Shown here: one piece after another, positions 7,710 to 15,771 of the stretch
How the letters are laid out: each line of letters begins with the position of its first letter
How positions within the stretch are numbered: position 1 is the first letter of the stretch
Source of the DNA: Acidobacteriaceae bacterium UBA1307
GTDB taxonomy: Bacteria > Acidobacteriota > Terriglobia > Terriglobales > Acidobacteriaceae
Reading direction: 5' to 3'
DNA length: 60,779 nt
NCBI GenBank assembly: GCA_002307235.1
Contig: DBTV01000002.1
Span: 1-60,779, forward strand
Notes under the pieces: generated by a model
What the model was told of the DNA's origin: nothing
Seen by the model: the letters and a program-made list of their open reading frames with translations, nothing else
Databases searched by the model: none
Position numbers and translations under genes: made by a program

Positions 7710-7729
7710 GTCTCACAAAGGGTGAGTTT
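7710..7729. repeat. Right copy of imperfect 20-bp direct repeat
   Basis: GTCTCACAAAGGGTGAGTTT, 18 of 20 identical to 7279-7298. It is followed by TTGACTCAC, so GTGAGT and ACTCAC can form a small hairpin at its right end. Confidence 0.6.
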
Positions 7730-7798
7730 TGACTCACGACCGCCGCCCTGCGTTTTCAAGTGCTTGCATGGAGCAAAAGTCACGGCCATGATTAACCC

Positions 7799-7951
7799 AT
7801 GAAATGCGGCTATACCCGCGTATCGACTGACGACGAGACTCCAGCCTTGCAACTCGTCAGCGTTGCCCCAGAGGATGATAGGGCTGCACGTGCAAAAAAG
7901 AGGCCAGCCCTCACGAGGAGGACCAGCCTTTTGTGCAAGCGTCAAACGTGA
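7799..7951 (+). pseudogene. Truncated serine recombinase (resolvase/invertase) N-terminus
   Basis: An ATG at 7799 opens the sequence MKCGYTRVSTDDETPALQLV, which matches the start of the serine-recombinase catalytic domain: beta-1 plus the conserved Arg7 and catalytic Ser9 in TRVST, then the Q-x-x-L helix. After about residue 21 (base 7861) all similarity stops. The frame runs through unrelated sequence, including the kinase-gene terminator, to a TGA at 7951, giving only 50 codons against about 180-200 for a resolvase. The rest of the enzyme is missing, so this is a remnant. The breakpoint near 7861 marks the right end of the accessory island. Confidence 0.75.
7893..7930 (-). terminator. Intrinsic terminator of the BadF-type kinase gene
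   Basis: On the minus strand GGCTGGTCCTC, loop CTCGT and GAGGGCTGGCC form an 11-bp RNA stem (three G-U pairs) followed by TCTTTTTT. It lies about 36 nt after the kinase stop codon and lies inside the frame of the recombinase remnant. Confidence 0.8.
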
Positions 7952-7965
7952 TCGCCGTAAGATTT

Positions 7966-8874
7966 TTATGCCAGCAGGTTTTTGGCGCGCCAGAGTGCGC
8001 CTTCCATGGAAACGACGGCGGTGGAGGCGACGGGCATCTCAGGCGCGGCGGCCTTGAGCGCGGCAAAGAAGGGTTCATGCACCAGGCGCATTTTTTCGAT
8101 GACACCGCCGGTCCAGGCCACGGGCACCTCACCGACGATGTTGTGCTTGCGGCGGAGTTTGTCGCGGACCAGCAGCACGAACTCGGCCAAGTCGCGCGCG
8201 GCCTCGGCGAGCACGTCGAGAGCGACCGGGTCGCCGGCCTCGGCCAGATCATTGATGGTGGGCGCGAGCGCGGCAAAATCGGGGCCGGGAGTCGAGTCTC
8301 CGAGGCTCACCAGTTCGCCTAGATCGGCGGTCTTCCAGAGCTTCGCGACACGCTCGAGAATCTGGGTGGGCTGCTCGCGGTCATGCGCCTTGAGGGCGCG
8401 GCGCACGCTGTGCAGGCCGATCCAGTAGCCGGAGCCTTCGTCACCAAGCCGAGAACTCCAGCCACCGGCGCTTTCGCGGCTTCCATCGGCGGCGCGGCCG
8501 ATGGTGTTCGAACCGGTGCCGGCGATCTGCAAGATGCCCGCGCCTCCCTTGAAGGCGGCGTCGAGCGCGATGACCTCATCGCCGACGACCTCGGATTTTT
8601 CCGCGCCAAAGTCGTTAAGGACGGCGGTAATCCACTCGGCAGTACCGGGCAAGGTGGCCGAGGCAACGCCGCAACAGGCGGCCTGAACGCTTTTGACGCC
8701 GGCCTGTGCAAAGGCGTCCGTGAGGACGGCACGCAGATTGGCCTCCGCAGCCTTGGCGCCCACGCGCAGGCGCTTGATCGAGCCGCCCTCGGCGTGTGCG
8801 ACCACCTTGCCACCAGCTACAAGCGAGGCGCGCGTACGCGTCCCGCCGCCATCGATACCCAGGATCAGACTCAT
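7966..8874 (-). CDS. BadF/BcrA-family sugar kinase, N-acetylglucosamine kinase-like
   Basis: A 302-residue ASKHA-fold kinase. The phosphate-1 loop is LGIDGGGTRTRASL (about residues 5-18), the second phosphate loop AGILQIAGTGSNTIGR, and AGGWSSRLGDEGSGYWIG is the typical signature of the human NAGK/bacterial GlcNAc-kinase group. It probably phosphorylates a free amino sugar or related hexose with ATP in the cytoplasm. The ATG at 8874 was chosen because it starts directly with the first beta strand and has GGGAG 7 nt upstream; ATG 8904 would add ten residues. It is divergent from the GH2-esterase operon, whose products could release its substrate. A strong terminator follows. Confidence 0.8.
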   Translation of the reverse strand: MSLILGIDGGGTRTRASLVAGGKVVAHAEGGSIKRLRVGAKAAEANLRAVLTDAFAQAGVKSVQAACCGVASATLPGTAEWITAVLNDFGAEKSEVVGDEVIALDAAFKGGAGILQIAGTGSNTIGRAADGSRESAGGWSSRLGDEGSGYWIGLHSVRRALKAHDREQPTQILERVAKLWKTADLGELVSLGDSTPGPDFAALAPTINDLAEAGDPVALDVLAEAARDLAEFVLLVRDKLRRKHNIVGEVPVAWTGGVIEKMRLVHEPFFAALKAAAPEMPVASTAVVSMEGALWRAKNLLA

Positions 8875-9039
8875 CGTTTCGCTCCCGGCCTTCTCCATGC
8901 TCATGGAGAGTCACCGCAATCACTATAAGTTAACGTTATCAAATCCGGCAAGTCCCTGCGGAAAGAAAGAATCACGCCCGGGGAAACCCTCGCGGTTTCG
9001 AGCGCGAACGAGGGCTGTAACGAGCCAGGAGAAAACGCA

Positions 9040-9045
9040 TACAAT
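9040..9045 (+). promoter_or_regulatory. Candidate TACAAT -10 box of the GH2-esterase operon
   Basis: TACAAT lies 79 nt before the GH2 start. The divergent 250-nt region also contains the 8-bp palindrome TAACGTTA (8931-8938), a possible regulator site, but this is too short to assign. Confidence 0.35.
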
Positions 9046-9124
9046 GGTGCCTGATCGAAGCGCCCGCCCGTGTGAAACGCCACACTGCGGAATCGCCGCT
9101 CATGCCTCGACACAAGGAGTCTGT

Positions 9125-11422
9125 ATGGATCGCCGCGATTTTATGAAGACAACCGGAACGCTGCTGGCCGCCTCGGCGGTTGCTTCTCCTCTGGCTGCTG
9201 AAGCCGCGCCGCACGCGCGCGCCGTACTGAGTTTGAACCGCCGCTGGCGCTATAGCCCAAAGGCCACGCCCGAGGCGCTCACGCGCAGCTTCGACGACAG
9301 CAGGTTTGACCGCGTGACGCTGCCGCACACCAATCTGCGCGTGCCCTGGCATGGCTTCGACGAGAAATCGTATCAGTTCGTCTCTGTCTATCGTCGCCAC
9401 TTCAAGGTGCCCGCGGTGGCGCATGGCCGTCGCATCTTTGTCGACTTTGAGGGCGTGATGACCGCCTCGACCGTGTATCTGAACGGCACAAAACTCGGCG
9501 CCTACCGGGGCGGCTACACGCCGTTCAGCTTTGAGTTGACCGAGCACATTGACTGGGCGGGCGACAACGTGCTGGCCGTCGAGGTGGACTCGACCGAACG
9601 GGCCGACATTCCCCCCTTTGGCCATGAGGTCGATTACCTGACCTTCGGCGGCATCTATCGCGAGGTCTCGCTGCGGTTTGTCGCGCCGACCTACATTGAA
9701 AACATTTTTGCGCAGCCGAAGCAGGTGCTCACGGGCGCGCCGCAACTCGACGTGCTCTGTTTTCTTGAAAGTCCCGACAAAAAACTCGAGGCGGGGCTCG
9801 CACTTGAGGCCGCGCTCTACGACGGCGAAAAGCTCATCGCCACAACCGAGCAGAAGCTCGAGGCCGGCGCACTGCCGGAATCGACGACGCTGCACTTTGC
9901 CAAGCTCGACGGCATTGCGCTGTGGGATCTGCAAACGCCGAAGCTCTATCGCGTGGTGGTGACGCTGAGCAAAAACGGCCGCGCCTACGACAACGACGAG
10001 CGCCGGATCGGCTTCCGCGAGGCGACCTTCACGCCGCAGGGATTCTCGCTCAATGGCAAGATCATCAAGCTGCGCGGACTCGACCGGCACCAGACCTTTC
10101 CGTGGGTGGGCCAGGCGATGCCGGCGCGGGTGCAAAAGCGCGACGCCTTCATTCTGCGCAAGAGGCTCAAGACCAATATCGTGCGCACCTCGCACTACCC
10201 GCAGTCGCGACACTTTTTGGACGCCTGCGATGAGTACGGCCTGCTGGTGCTCGAAGAGATTCCCGGCTGGCAGCACATTGGCGACGAGGCGTGGAAGCAG
10301 GTTTCCATTGACAACGTGGGCCGCATGATTCGCCGCGACTGGAACCATCCGTCGATTGTGCTGTGGGGCGTGCGCATCAACGAGTCGCACGACGATCACG
10401 ACTTTTACACGCGCACCAACGCGGCGGCGCACGCGCTCGATCCGACGCGGCAGACCGGCGGCATTCGCAACAAATACGGGAGCGAGTTGCTCGAAGACGT
10501 CTTCACGATCAACGATTTCGGTTTTCCGTTGCGCGCGCCGAATCATCCGCTTTATCTGAACACGGAGTTCATCGGGCACACGTATCCGACCAAGACGATC
10601 GACAACGTGGAGCGGCTGCGCGAGCACACGCTGCGCCATGCGCGCATCCACAACCAGCTGGCCTCGAATGCGCAGTACGCGGGCGGCATCGGCTGGTGCG
10701 CCTTTGACTACAACACACACGGCAACTTTGGCTCGGGCGATCGCATCTGCTATCACGGCGTGATGGACATCTTCCGCGAACCGAAGCCGGCGGCAGGCTT
10801 CTATCGTTCGCAGTGCGACCCCTCGGAAGAGGTTGTGCTGGAACCGGCCTTTCACTGGGCGCTCGGCGACCAGAGCACGAAGTTCGATGAGGCGGTGGTC
10901 TGCTCGAACTGCGAGCATCTGAAGTTTTATATCGCAGGCAAACTCGTGGCCGAGGCCGATCCGAATCGAGCGGAGTTTGCGCATCTGAAGTATCCGCCCT
11001 TTACCGCCAGCCTGGCCAAGTTCGACGACAATTGGGGCGACCTGAAGATCGAGGGCTACATCGGCGGCAAGCTCGTCATAACCCGGTTGATGTCGGGCGA
11101 TGGCGTGGACCGCAGGCTGGTGCTGGCCGCTGACACCACGCGGCTCATTGCCGATGGCGCGGATGCGACGCGTGTGGTGGTGCGCGTGACCGACGAGTTC
11201 GGCAATGTGCGCCCCTTCTCCGATGCCGCGATTCGCTTCGAGATCGTCGGACCGGCAGAGTTGATTGGCGACAACCCGTTCACGCTGGCCGGTGGGCAGG
11301 GTGCGGTCTGGATTCGCACCTTCGAGATGAGCGGCGAAGTGGAGTTGCGCGCCACGCATCCGTACCTGGGCATGCAACGCGTCCACTTCGAGATTCAACC
11401 AGCCAAGGATGAATTGCTGTAG
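9125..11422 (+). CDS. GH2-family glycoside hydrolase, Tat-exported
   Basis: A 765-residue beta-galactosidase/beta-glucuronidase-like GH2 enzyme that would act in the periplasm or outside the cell. It has a Tat signal (MDRRDFMK, then a weakly hydrophobic Ala-rich core to about residue 28). A jelly-roll sugar-binding domain (about 40-185), an Ig-like domain (about 190-305) and a TIM barrel follow. The acid/base is E420 (NHPSIVLWGVRINES) and the nucleophile E481 (YLNTEFIGH). The C-terminal about 220 residues are Ig-like beta domains. ATG 9125 was chosen because AAGGAG lies 5 nt upstream and it begins the Tat motif; the frame is open further upstream but overlaps the divergent kinase. Nine-nt spacing to the esterase shows an operon. 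The exact glycosidic substrate is unknown. Confidence 0.88.
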   Translation: MDRRDFMKTTGTLLAASAVASPLAAEAAPHARAVLSLNRRWRYSPKATPEALTRSFDDSRFDRVTLPHTNLRVPWHGFDEKSYQFVSVYRRHFKVPAVAHGRRIFVDFEGVMTASTVYLNGTKLGAYRGGYTPFSFELTEHIDWAGDNVLAVEVDSTERADIPPFGHEVDYLTFGGIYREVSLRFVAPTYIENIFAQPKQVLTGAPQLDVLCFLESPDKKLEAGLALEAALYDGEKLIATTEQKLEAGALPESTTLHFAKLDGIALWDLQTPKLYRVVVTLSKNGRAYDNDERRIGFREATFTPQGFSLNGKIIKLRGLDRHQTFPWVGQAMPARVQKRDAFILRKRLKTNIVRTSHYPQSRHFLDACDEYGLLVLEEIPGWQHIGDEAWKQVSIDNVGRMIRRDWNHPSIVLWGVRINESHDDHDFYTRTNAAAHALDPTRQTGGIRNKYGSELLEDVFTINDFGFPLRAPNHPLYLNTEFIGHTYPTKTIDNVERLREHTLRHARIHNQLASNAQYAGGIGWCAFDYNTHGNFGSGDRICYHGVMDIFREPKPAAGFYRSQCDPSEEVVLEPAFHWALGDQSTKFDEAVVCSNCEHLKFYIAGKLVAEADPNRAEFAHLKYPPFTASLAKFDDNWGDLKIEGYIGGKLVITRLMSGDGVDRRLVLAADTTRLIADGADATRVVVRVTDEFGNVRPFSDAAIRFEIVGPAELIGDNPFTLAGGQGAVWIRTFEMSGEVELRATHPYLGMQRVHFEIQPAKDELL

Positions 11423-11430
11423 GAGACCCG

Positions 11431-13275
11431 ATGCAACGACGCAACACTTTGATGCGCGAGGCCGCCTGGAGTGCGGCTCTCGCGCTGTTTTTCTTTTTTG
11501 CCTTGCAGCGTGCGACGGCACAAACAGCGACGATCCCCGCTGAAGACGCGCGTCGGACGCAGATTGTCACCACCAGGACGCAGCAGCCGCTGCCGAAGTT
11601 TGAGGCGCTCGATGCGTGGCAAAAGCGACGCGCGTTTTTGCGGAATCAGATTTTGGTGGCGACGGGACTTTCGCCGCTGCCGCCGAAAAACGATCTGCAT
11701 GCCGAGGTCTTCGGCAAGATCGAGGGGCAGGGGTACACCATCGAGAAGGTGCTGCTTGAAAGCTTTCCCGGCTTTTATCTGGGAGGGAATCTGTATCGCC
11801 CGACGAACGGGCGCGCGAAGCATCCGGGGATCGTGAACCCGCATGGACACTGGCCCTACGGCCGACTGGAGCATGAACCGACGGACTCCGGCCCCGCGCT
11901 CGGCATCAGTCTGGCGCGCCAGGGTTATGTGGTGTTTGCCTACGACATGGTCGGCTACACGGACACACTGCAACTGCCGCACCGCTTTGGCAGCGACGCG
12001 CTGCGGCTGTGGGGACTAGGGCCGCTTGGGCTGCAACTGTGGGACTCGATCCGCGCGCTGGATTTTTTGAGTTCGCTGCCCGATGTGGACACCGCCGACA
12101 TGGGCGCAACGGGAGCCTCGGGCGGCGCTTCGCAGAGCTTTTTGCTGGCCGCCGTCGATGACCGGCTGAGCTTTCTTGCGCCGGTGAGCATGATCTCGTC
12201 GTTCATGCAGGGCGGCGACCTGTGCGAGAGCGCGCCGGGGTTGCGCCTGGGCACCAACAACGTGGAGATGGCGGCAACCTTTGCGCCGAAGCCGATGCTG
12301 ATTGTGGCCGGAACGCAGGATTGGACGCGTAACACGCTGCGCGACGAGTATCCGGCGATCCGCAGCATCTACGCGCTCTACGGCAAGACGGAGGCGGTCG
12401 AGGCCACGCAGATCATCGCGCCGCACAACTTCAACCGCGAAAGCCGCGAGGCCGTTTACCGCTTCTTCGCGAAGATTCATCCGGGGTTGAGCGATCCGAA
12501 GGAACTGACTGAGCACAATATCGAGGTGCCCATGATCGGGCAGATGTCGGTGCTCTACAACCATGCGCTGCCAGCGAATGCGGTCGATCTCCACGGCCTG
12601 TTCGCAGGCTGGCGCGCGATGGCCGAGGCGCAGAACGCCGCGCCGCAGGGTACGGAATTTTTGCGTGAGCGGTTGCGGCAAACGCTGGCGGTTGAGTTTC
12701 CCGCGCAGGTGACGGCTGCTCACGACAAAGAAAAACTCGTGCTCACGAGCGGGCGTGGCGACCGCGTGGCCGGCGTTGCGTTGGAAGGCCGTGGGCCGCT
12801 GGCGATCGTTCTTGATGCCGAAGGCTCGGCGGCCGCGCTGGCAGGCGCACAGGCCGCGTTGCTGCGCAAGCAGGGCCGCGCCGTGCTCGCGCTTGATCTG
12901 TTTGAGACGGGAACGGCCAAAGCTCCGCGCGACCGCAAGGACAAGCCTCTGGCCGAGGAAGACCCGGGCGTGAACGGGGGGCCGCGCTTTCTCACCTACA
13001 ACGTGAGCGACGATCAGGCGCGCGTGCAGGATATTTTGACGGCCATTGCTTATGCGGCGCGGACGACGCGCCGGGTGGAGATTTATGCGACGGGCGACGC
13101 GGCGCTGTGGGCGAGCTTTGCCGCCGCCGTCAGCCCGAGGCCGGTTGCGCTGCATGTGGAGGCCATGCCGCGCACGGAGAGCGACGCCGACTACATTGCG
13201 CACTGCAATATCGCCGGTATTCGCCGCGCAGGCGGCCTTGCCATCGCGGAAAAACTAGCCGCGCAACCCCGGTAA
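11431..13275 (+). CDS. Secreted alpha/beta hydrolase (acetyl-xylan-esterase/prolyl-oligopeptidase-like)
   Basis: A 614-residue exported protein with a signal peptide (MQRRNTLMREAAWS, hydrophobic ALALFFFFALQ, cleavage near TAQT). The catalytic triad of an alpha/beta hydrolase is visible: nucleophile S230 (GATGASGGASQS), D297 (AGTQDWT) and H332 (APHNFNRE). The oxyanion region NPHGHWPYG (about 136-144) fits carbohydrate or acetyl esterases. Residues about 400-614 form a second, Ala-rich Rossmann-like part without a second catalytic Ser, probably a degenerate hydrolase half. It starts 8 nt after the GH2 stop, with GGAGA 5 nt before the ATG, so the two are co-transcribed. Removal of acyl groups from the oligosaccharide used by the GH2 enzyme is a reasonable inference. 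Confidence 0.75.
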   Translation: MQRRNTLMREAAWSAALALFFFFALQRATAQTATIPAEDARRTQIVTTRTQQPLPKFEALDAWQKRRAFLRNQILVATGLSPLPPKNDLHAEVFGKIEGQGYTIEKVLLESFPGFYLGGNLYRPTNGRAKHPGIVNPHGHWPYGRLEHEPTDSGPALGISLARQGYVVFAYDMVGYTDTLQLPHRFGSDALRLWGLGPLGLQLWDSIRALDFLSSLPDVDTADMGATGASGGASQSFLLAAVDDRLSFLAPVSMISSFMQGGDLCESAPGLRLGTNNVEMAATFAPKPMLIVAGTQDWTRNTLRDEYPAIRSIYALYGKTEAVEATQIIAPHNFNRESREAVYRFFAKIHPGLSDPKELTEHNIEVPMIGQMSVLYNHALPANAVDLHGLFAGWRAMAEAQNAAPQGTEFLRERLRQTLAVEFPAQVTAAHDKEKLVLTSGRGDRVAGVALEGRGPLAIVLDAEGSAAALAGAQAALLRKQGRAVLALDLFETGTAKAPRDRKDKPLAEEDPGVNGGPRFLTYNVSDDQARVQDILTAIAYAARTTRRVEIYATGDAALWASFAAAVSPRPVALHVEAMPRTESDADYIAHCNIAGIRRAGGLAIAEKLAAQPR

Positions 13276-13282
13276 ACAATCA

Positions 13283-13319
13283 TGCCGCGCACTCCCTGAA
13301 AAAAGAGAGACGCGCGGCA
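13283..13319. terminator. Possible hairpin between convergent genes
   Basis: TGCCGCGC (13283-13290) pairs with GCGCGGCA (13312-13319) around a 21-nt loop containing AAAAAA. It lies between the converging esterase and asnB genes. There is no clear U-tract, so terminator function is uncertain. Confidence 0.35.
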
Positions 13320-13343
13320 CGTTCCGGGGGAGGAACCTTATCT

Positions 13344-15305
13344 TTAGTTTGCCGGCAAAACCGGAGACTGCGCCGGTTGCCAGACCAGACGCGATCCGGC
13401 ATGGACCGGCTGATCTTCGTGGACCGTCGCAGCCGACATGGAGTGCGGGGTTTCAATCTTCCAGCGTTTCATCCACAGCAGCAAGGTCATCAGGCCCCAG
13501 AGGTGATAGCCCCAGTTGGCCTGACGATTCTGGTGCTCGCGCTGCATCCGCGCAATGGCCGGCCACTCGAACAGGCCGGTCGCGTTGACGGCACTCTCGC
13601 ACAGCGTCTCTTCAAGCAGGGGACGGAGCGGACCACGGAACCACTCGTGAATGGGAATGTCGAAGCCGACCTTGGGCCGACGCAGCACGCTTTGGGGCAA
13701 CCGCGCGCTCATCAATTTGCGCAGCACCAGCTTGGTCTCCTGGCCGGTCATCTTGAACCGCTGCGGCAGACGCGCGGCAAAGTCCACGATGCGGTCATCG
13801 AGAAACGGCGGACGCACCTCGACGGCATGTGCCATGCTCATGCGATCCACTTTGTAGAGAATGCCGTCGGGCATCGAGTAACGCTGATCGAAGTCCAGAT
13901 AACGCTCAAGCGCGTTGCCGGGACGCATGTGGTTCAGGATGGAACGCAGCGGCCGCTCGTCGGCATAGCAAAAGAAGCGGCGCTTTTCGGCCTCGGTGAA
14001 GGTGCCGTTCCAGAAGACGTGTGCATCCTCGGGCGACATCATGGAGCCTTCGAGAAAACGCTTGACCTTGTACTCGAAGCCGATTTTTTCATCGCTGGCC
14101 GGAAGCCACTGCGCGCAACCGAGCGCGGCCCGCTTGAACAGGCGCGGCACGTGCGCCAAGGCGCGATGGTAGCGGTCGGCCTTGTAGGTGAGATAGCCGC
14201 CAAAAAGCTCGTCGGCGCCCTCGCCGCTGAGAACCGCCGTCACGTGCTGCCGGGTCATCTTGGACAGATACCACATGGGCACGGCACCGGCGTCGGCACT
14301 GGGCTCATCGGAGTAGTAGGAGAGCCCGGCGATGGTGTCGGCCAGCTCCGCATCCGGCGCCATGTCGAACTCGGTGTGCTCGGTGCCATACTGCGCGGCA
14401 ACGTCGCGAATGTAACGGCTCTCGTCAAAGCTCTTGCCATGAAAGGTGACCGAAAAGGTCTTGAGCGGCCGGGACGAGGCCTCGGCGGCATAGTGCAGCA
14501 CGCTTGAGGAATCGAGCCCGCCACTGAGCCACAGACCAAAGGGCACATCGCAGACGATCTGCTCGCCGACGGCCTTCTTCATCAAGCCGTCGAGCTCTTC
14601 GCAGGCCTCGTTGAGCGTGGCAGGCGCGGACTGCTCCGTGCGCTCCGGCAGATAGGAGTGAATCGCAAGCTCGCCCTTGCGCCAGTCAAGCATGCAGCCG
14701 GGCATCAGCTTCGCGATGCCTTCGACCAGAGTGAAGGGGCCGGGGACGTAGTTGAGCCGCAGATAGCAGTTGAGGCCGGTCAGGTCGATGGAGCGAGAAA
14801 TTTTTGGGTTGGCGAAGACGCATTTCATCTCCGAGCCGAAGCTCAGTTCGCCATCGCGCGCGGCATAGTAGAGCGGCTTGACGCCCATGCGGTCGCGTGC
14901 CAGCACCAGACGCTGCTCGCGCTCGGACCATAGGGCCACGGCAAACATGCCGCGCAGCCGGGCAAAGCAATCCACCCCCCAGCGCAACCACGCCTGCAAG
15001 ACAACCTCGGTATCGCAGTGGGTGCGGAAGCGCACGCCCTGCATCTCGAGTTCGAGGCGCAGCGCGCGATGATTGAAGATTTCGCCGTTAAAAACAATGG
15101 TGGCATCGCCATCGGCCGAGTGCAGCGGCTGGTCGCCACCGGCCAGATCCACAATGCGCAGCCGCGTGGCGCCGAGTGAAACCGCAGAAGACTCGAAGGA
15201 GCCCTGCTGGTCCGGCCCACGATGTCTCAGCGCCTTGAGCCCTGCCGCAAGAACCCCGGAATCGAGCGAGAGCGAACGGTGGGTATAGCCTAGGATTCCG
15301 CACAT
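13344..15305 (-). CDS. asnB: Asparagine synthase (glutamine-hydrolysing)
   Basis: A 653-residue class II glutamine amidotransferase/AsnB. Cys2 (MCGILGY) is the glutaminase nucleophile once Met is removed, and FNGEIFNH (about 72-79) binds glutamine. The C-terminal synthetase domain has the PP-loop SGGLDSS (261-267) and LSGEGADELFGGY. It makes Asn from Asp, Gln and ATP, or, as in many AsnB paralogues, amidates a cell-surface polymer precursor; the context does not decide. ATG 15305 is required so that Cys2 follows Met, and GAGGAAA lies 7 nt upstream. A longer GTG/ATG start at 15311 was rejected. A sigma-70-like promoter lies at 15402-15431. Length is normal for the family. Confidence 0.93.
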   Translation of the reverse strand: MCGILGYTHRSLSLDSGVLAAGLKALRHRGPDQQGSFESSAVSLGATRLRIVDLAGGDQPLHSADGDATIVFNGEIFNHRALRLELEMQGVRFRTHCDTEVVLQAWLRWGVDCFARLRGMFAVALWSEREQRLVLARDRMGVKPLYYAARDGELSFGSEMKCVFANPKISRSIDLTGLNCYLRLNYVPGPFTLVEGIAKLMPGCMLDWRKGELAIHSYLPERTEQSAPATLNEACEELDGLMKKAVGEQIVCDVPFGLWLSGGLDSSSVLHYAAEASSRPLKTFSVTFHGKSFDESRYIRDVAAQYGTEHTEFDMAPDAELADTIAGLSYYSDEPSADAGAVPMWYLSKMTRQHVTAVLSGEGADELFGGYLTYKADRYHRALAHVPRLFKRAALGCAQWLPASDEKIGFEYKVKRFLEGSMMSPEDAHVFWNGTFTEAEKRRFFCYADERPLRSILNHMRPGNALERYLDFDQRYSMPDGILYKVDRMSMAHAVEVRPPFLDDRIVDFAARLPQRFKMTGQETKLVLRKLMSARLPQSVLRRPKVGFDIPIHEWFRGPLRPLLEETLCESAVNATGLFEWPAIARMQREHQNRQANWGYHLWGLMTLLLWMKRWKIETPHSMSAATVHEDQPVHAGSRLVWQPAQSPVLPAN

Positions 15306-15401
15306 AAGCAATTTCCTCTGAATGAGATACAGCTACATGGACCGGGTTTTCTCTTCCGCAACTTTGATCGGGGTGTATTTCCCAAAAAGAAAGTTGTAAG
15401 C

Positions 15402-15431
15402 ATTATGCAAAAATCTTCCATCCTCTGTAAA
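15402..15431 (-). promoter_or_regulatory. Sigma-70-like promoter of asnB
   Basis: On the minus strand TTTACA (15426-15431) and CATAAT (15402-15407) are separated by 18 nt. Predicted transcription starts near 15395, giving a leader of about 90 nt that holds the GAGGAAA ribosome site. Confidence 0.55.
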
Positions 15432-15525
15432 CTTCTTCGCAGAAAGATACGTCTAATTAATTTTTTCATGATCTACTTTGTTTCGACGCAAGGACGAGGC
15501 GATTGGTGAGCAAAGCGCGCGGAGC

Positions 15526-15550
15526 CTTCTTCTTCTGCTGGAAGAAGAAG
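15526..15550. repeat. Perfect CTTCTTCTTC hairpin
   Basis: CTTCTTCTTC (15526-15535), loop TGCTG, GAAGAAGAAG (15541-15550). It lies in the 466-nt gap between asnB and the metallophosphoesterase. That gap otherwise holds the asnB promoter and the repeat at 15645-15728; no gene was seen in it. Confidence 0.5.
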
Positions 15551-15644
15551 CGCCCTGCCGGGCTTTGCCGGGACAAAGATGAGGCAGGAATTGCAGCCAA
15601 AACTGCGCAGGGAAGGTTGTGAGGGAAAGAACAGCCGCAGCTCC

Positions 15645-15728
15645 CCTTCGACGACGCTCAGGGCAGGCTCTCCGCTCACCTCCCCCAGGCTGATGAAAAC
15701 GCCTGGGGCCCCGTTCGCGAGGGATGAC
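15645..15728. repeat. Dispersed hairpin repeat, copy 1
   Basis: It starts CCTTCGAC and ends GGATGAC. The core contains a perfect 8-bp stem, CCCCAGGC (15683-15690) / GCCTGGGG (15701-15708), with the 10-nt loop TGATGAAAAC, followed by CCCCGTTCG. A 36-nt core (15682-15717) is identical to 44388-44423. This copy carries about 22 extra bases between CTTCGAC and CTCACC. It ends 43 nt after the stop of the minus-strand gene at 15772. Confidence 0.8.
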
Positions 15729-15771
15729 AGCGGCTTTATTTTAGGAATGATTTTTCTATGTCGATGCGGCT

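Noticed and set aside
8931..8938. LacI-type operator TAACGTTA between the kinase and GH2 genes
   Set aside because: The palindrome is only 8 bp and the flanks do not extend it, so chance is likely.
8972..11521. 849-codon open frame antisense to the GH2 gene
   Set aside because: It is Arg/His-rich and low in secondary-structure pattern, without any motif, and covers a GH2 gene with both catalytic Glu residues. It is a GC-rich codon-bias shadow.
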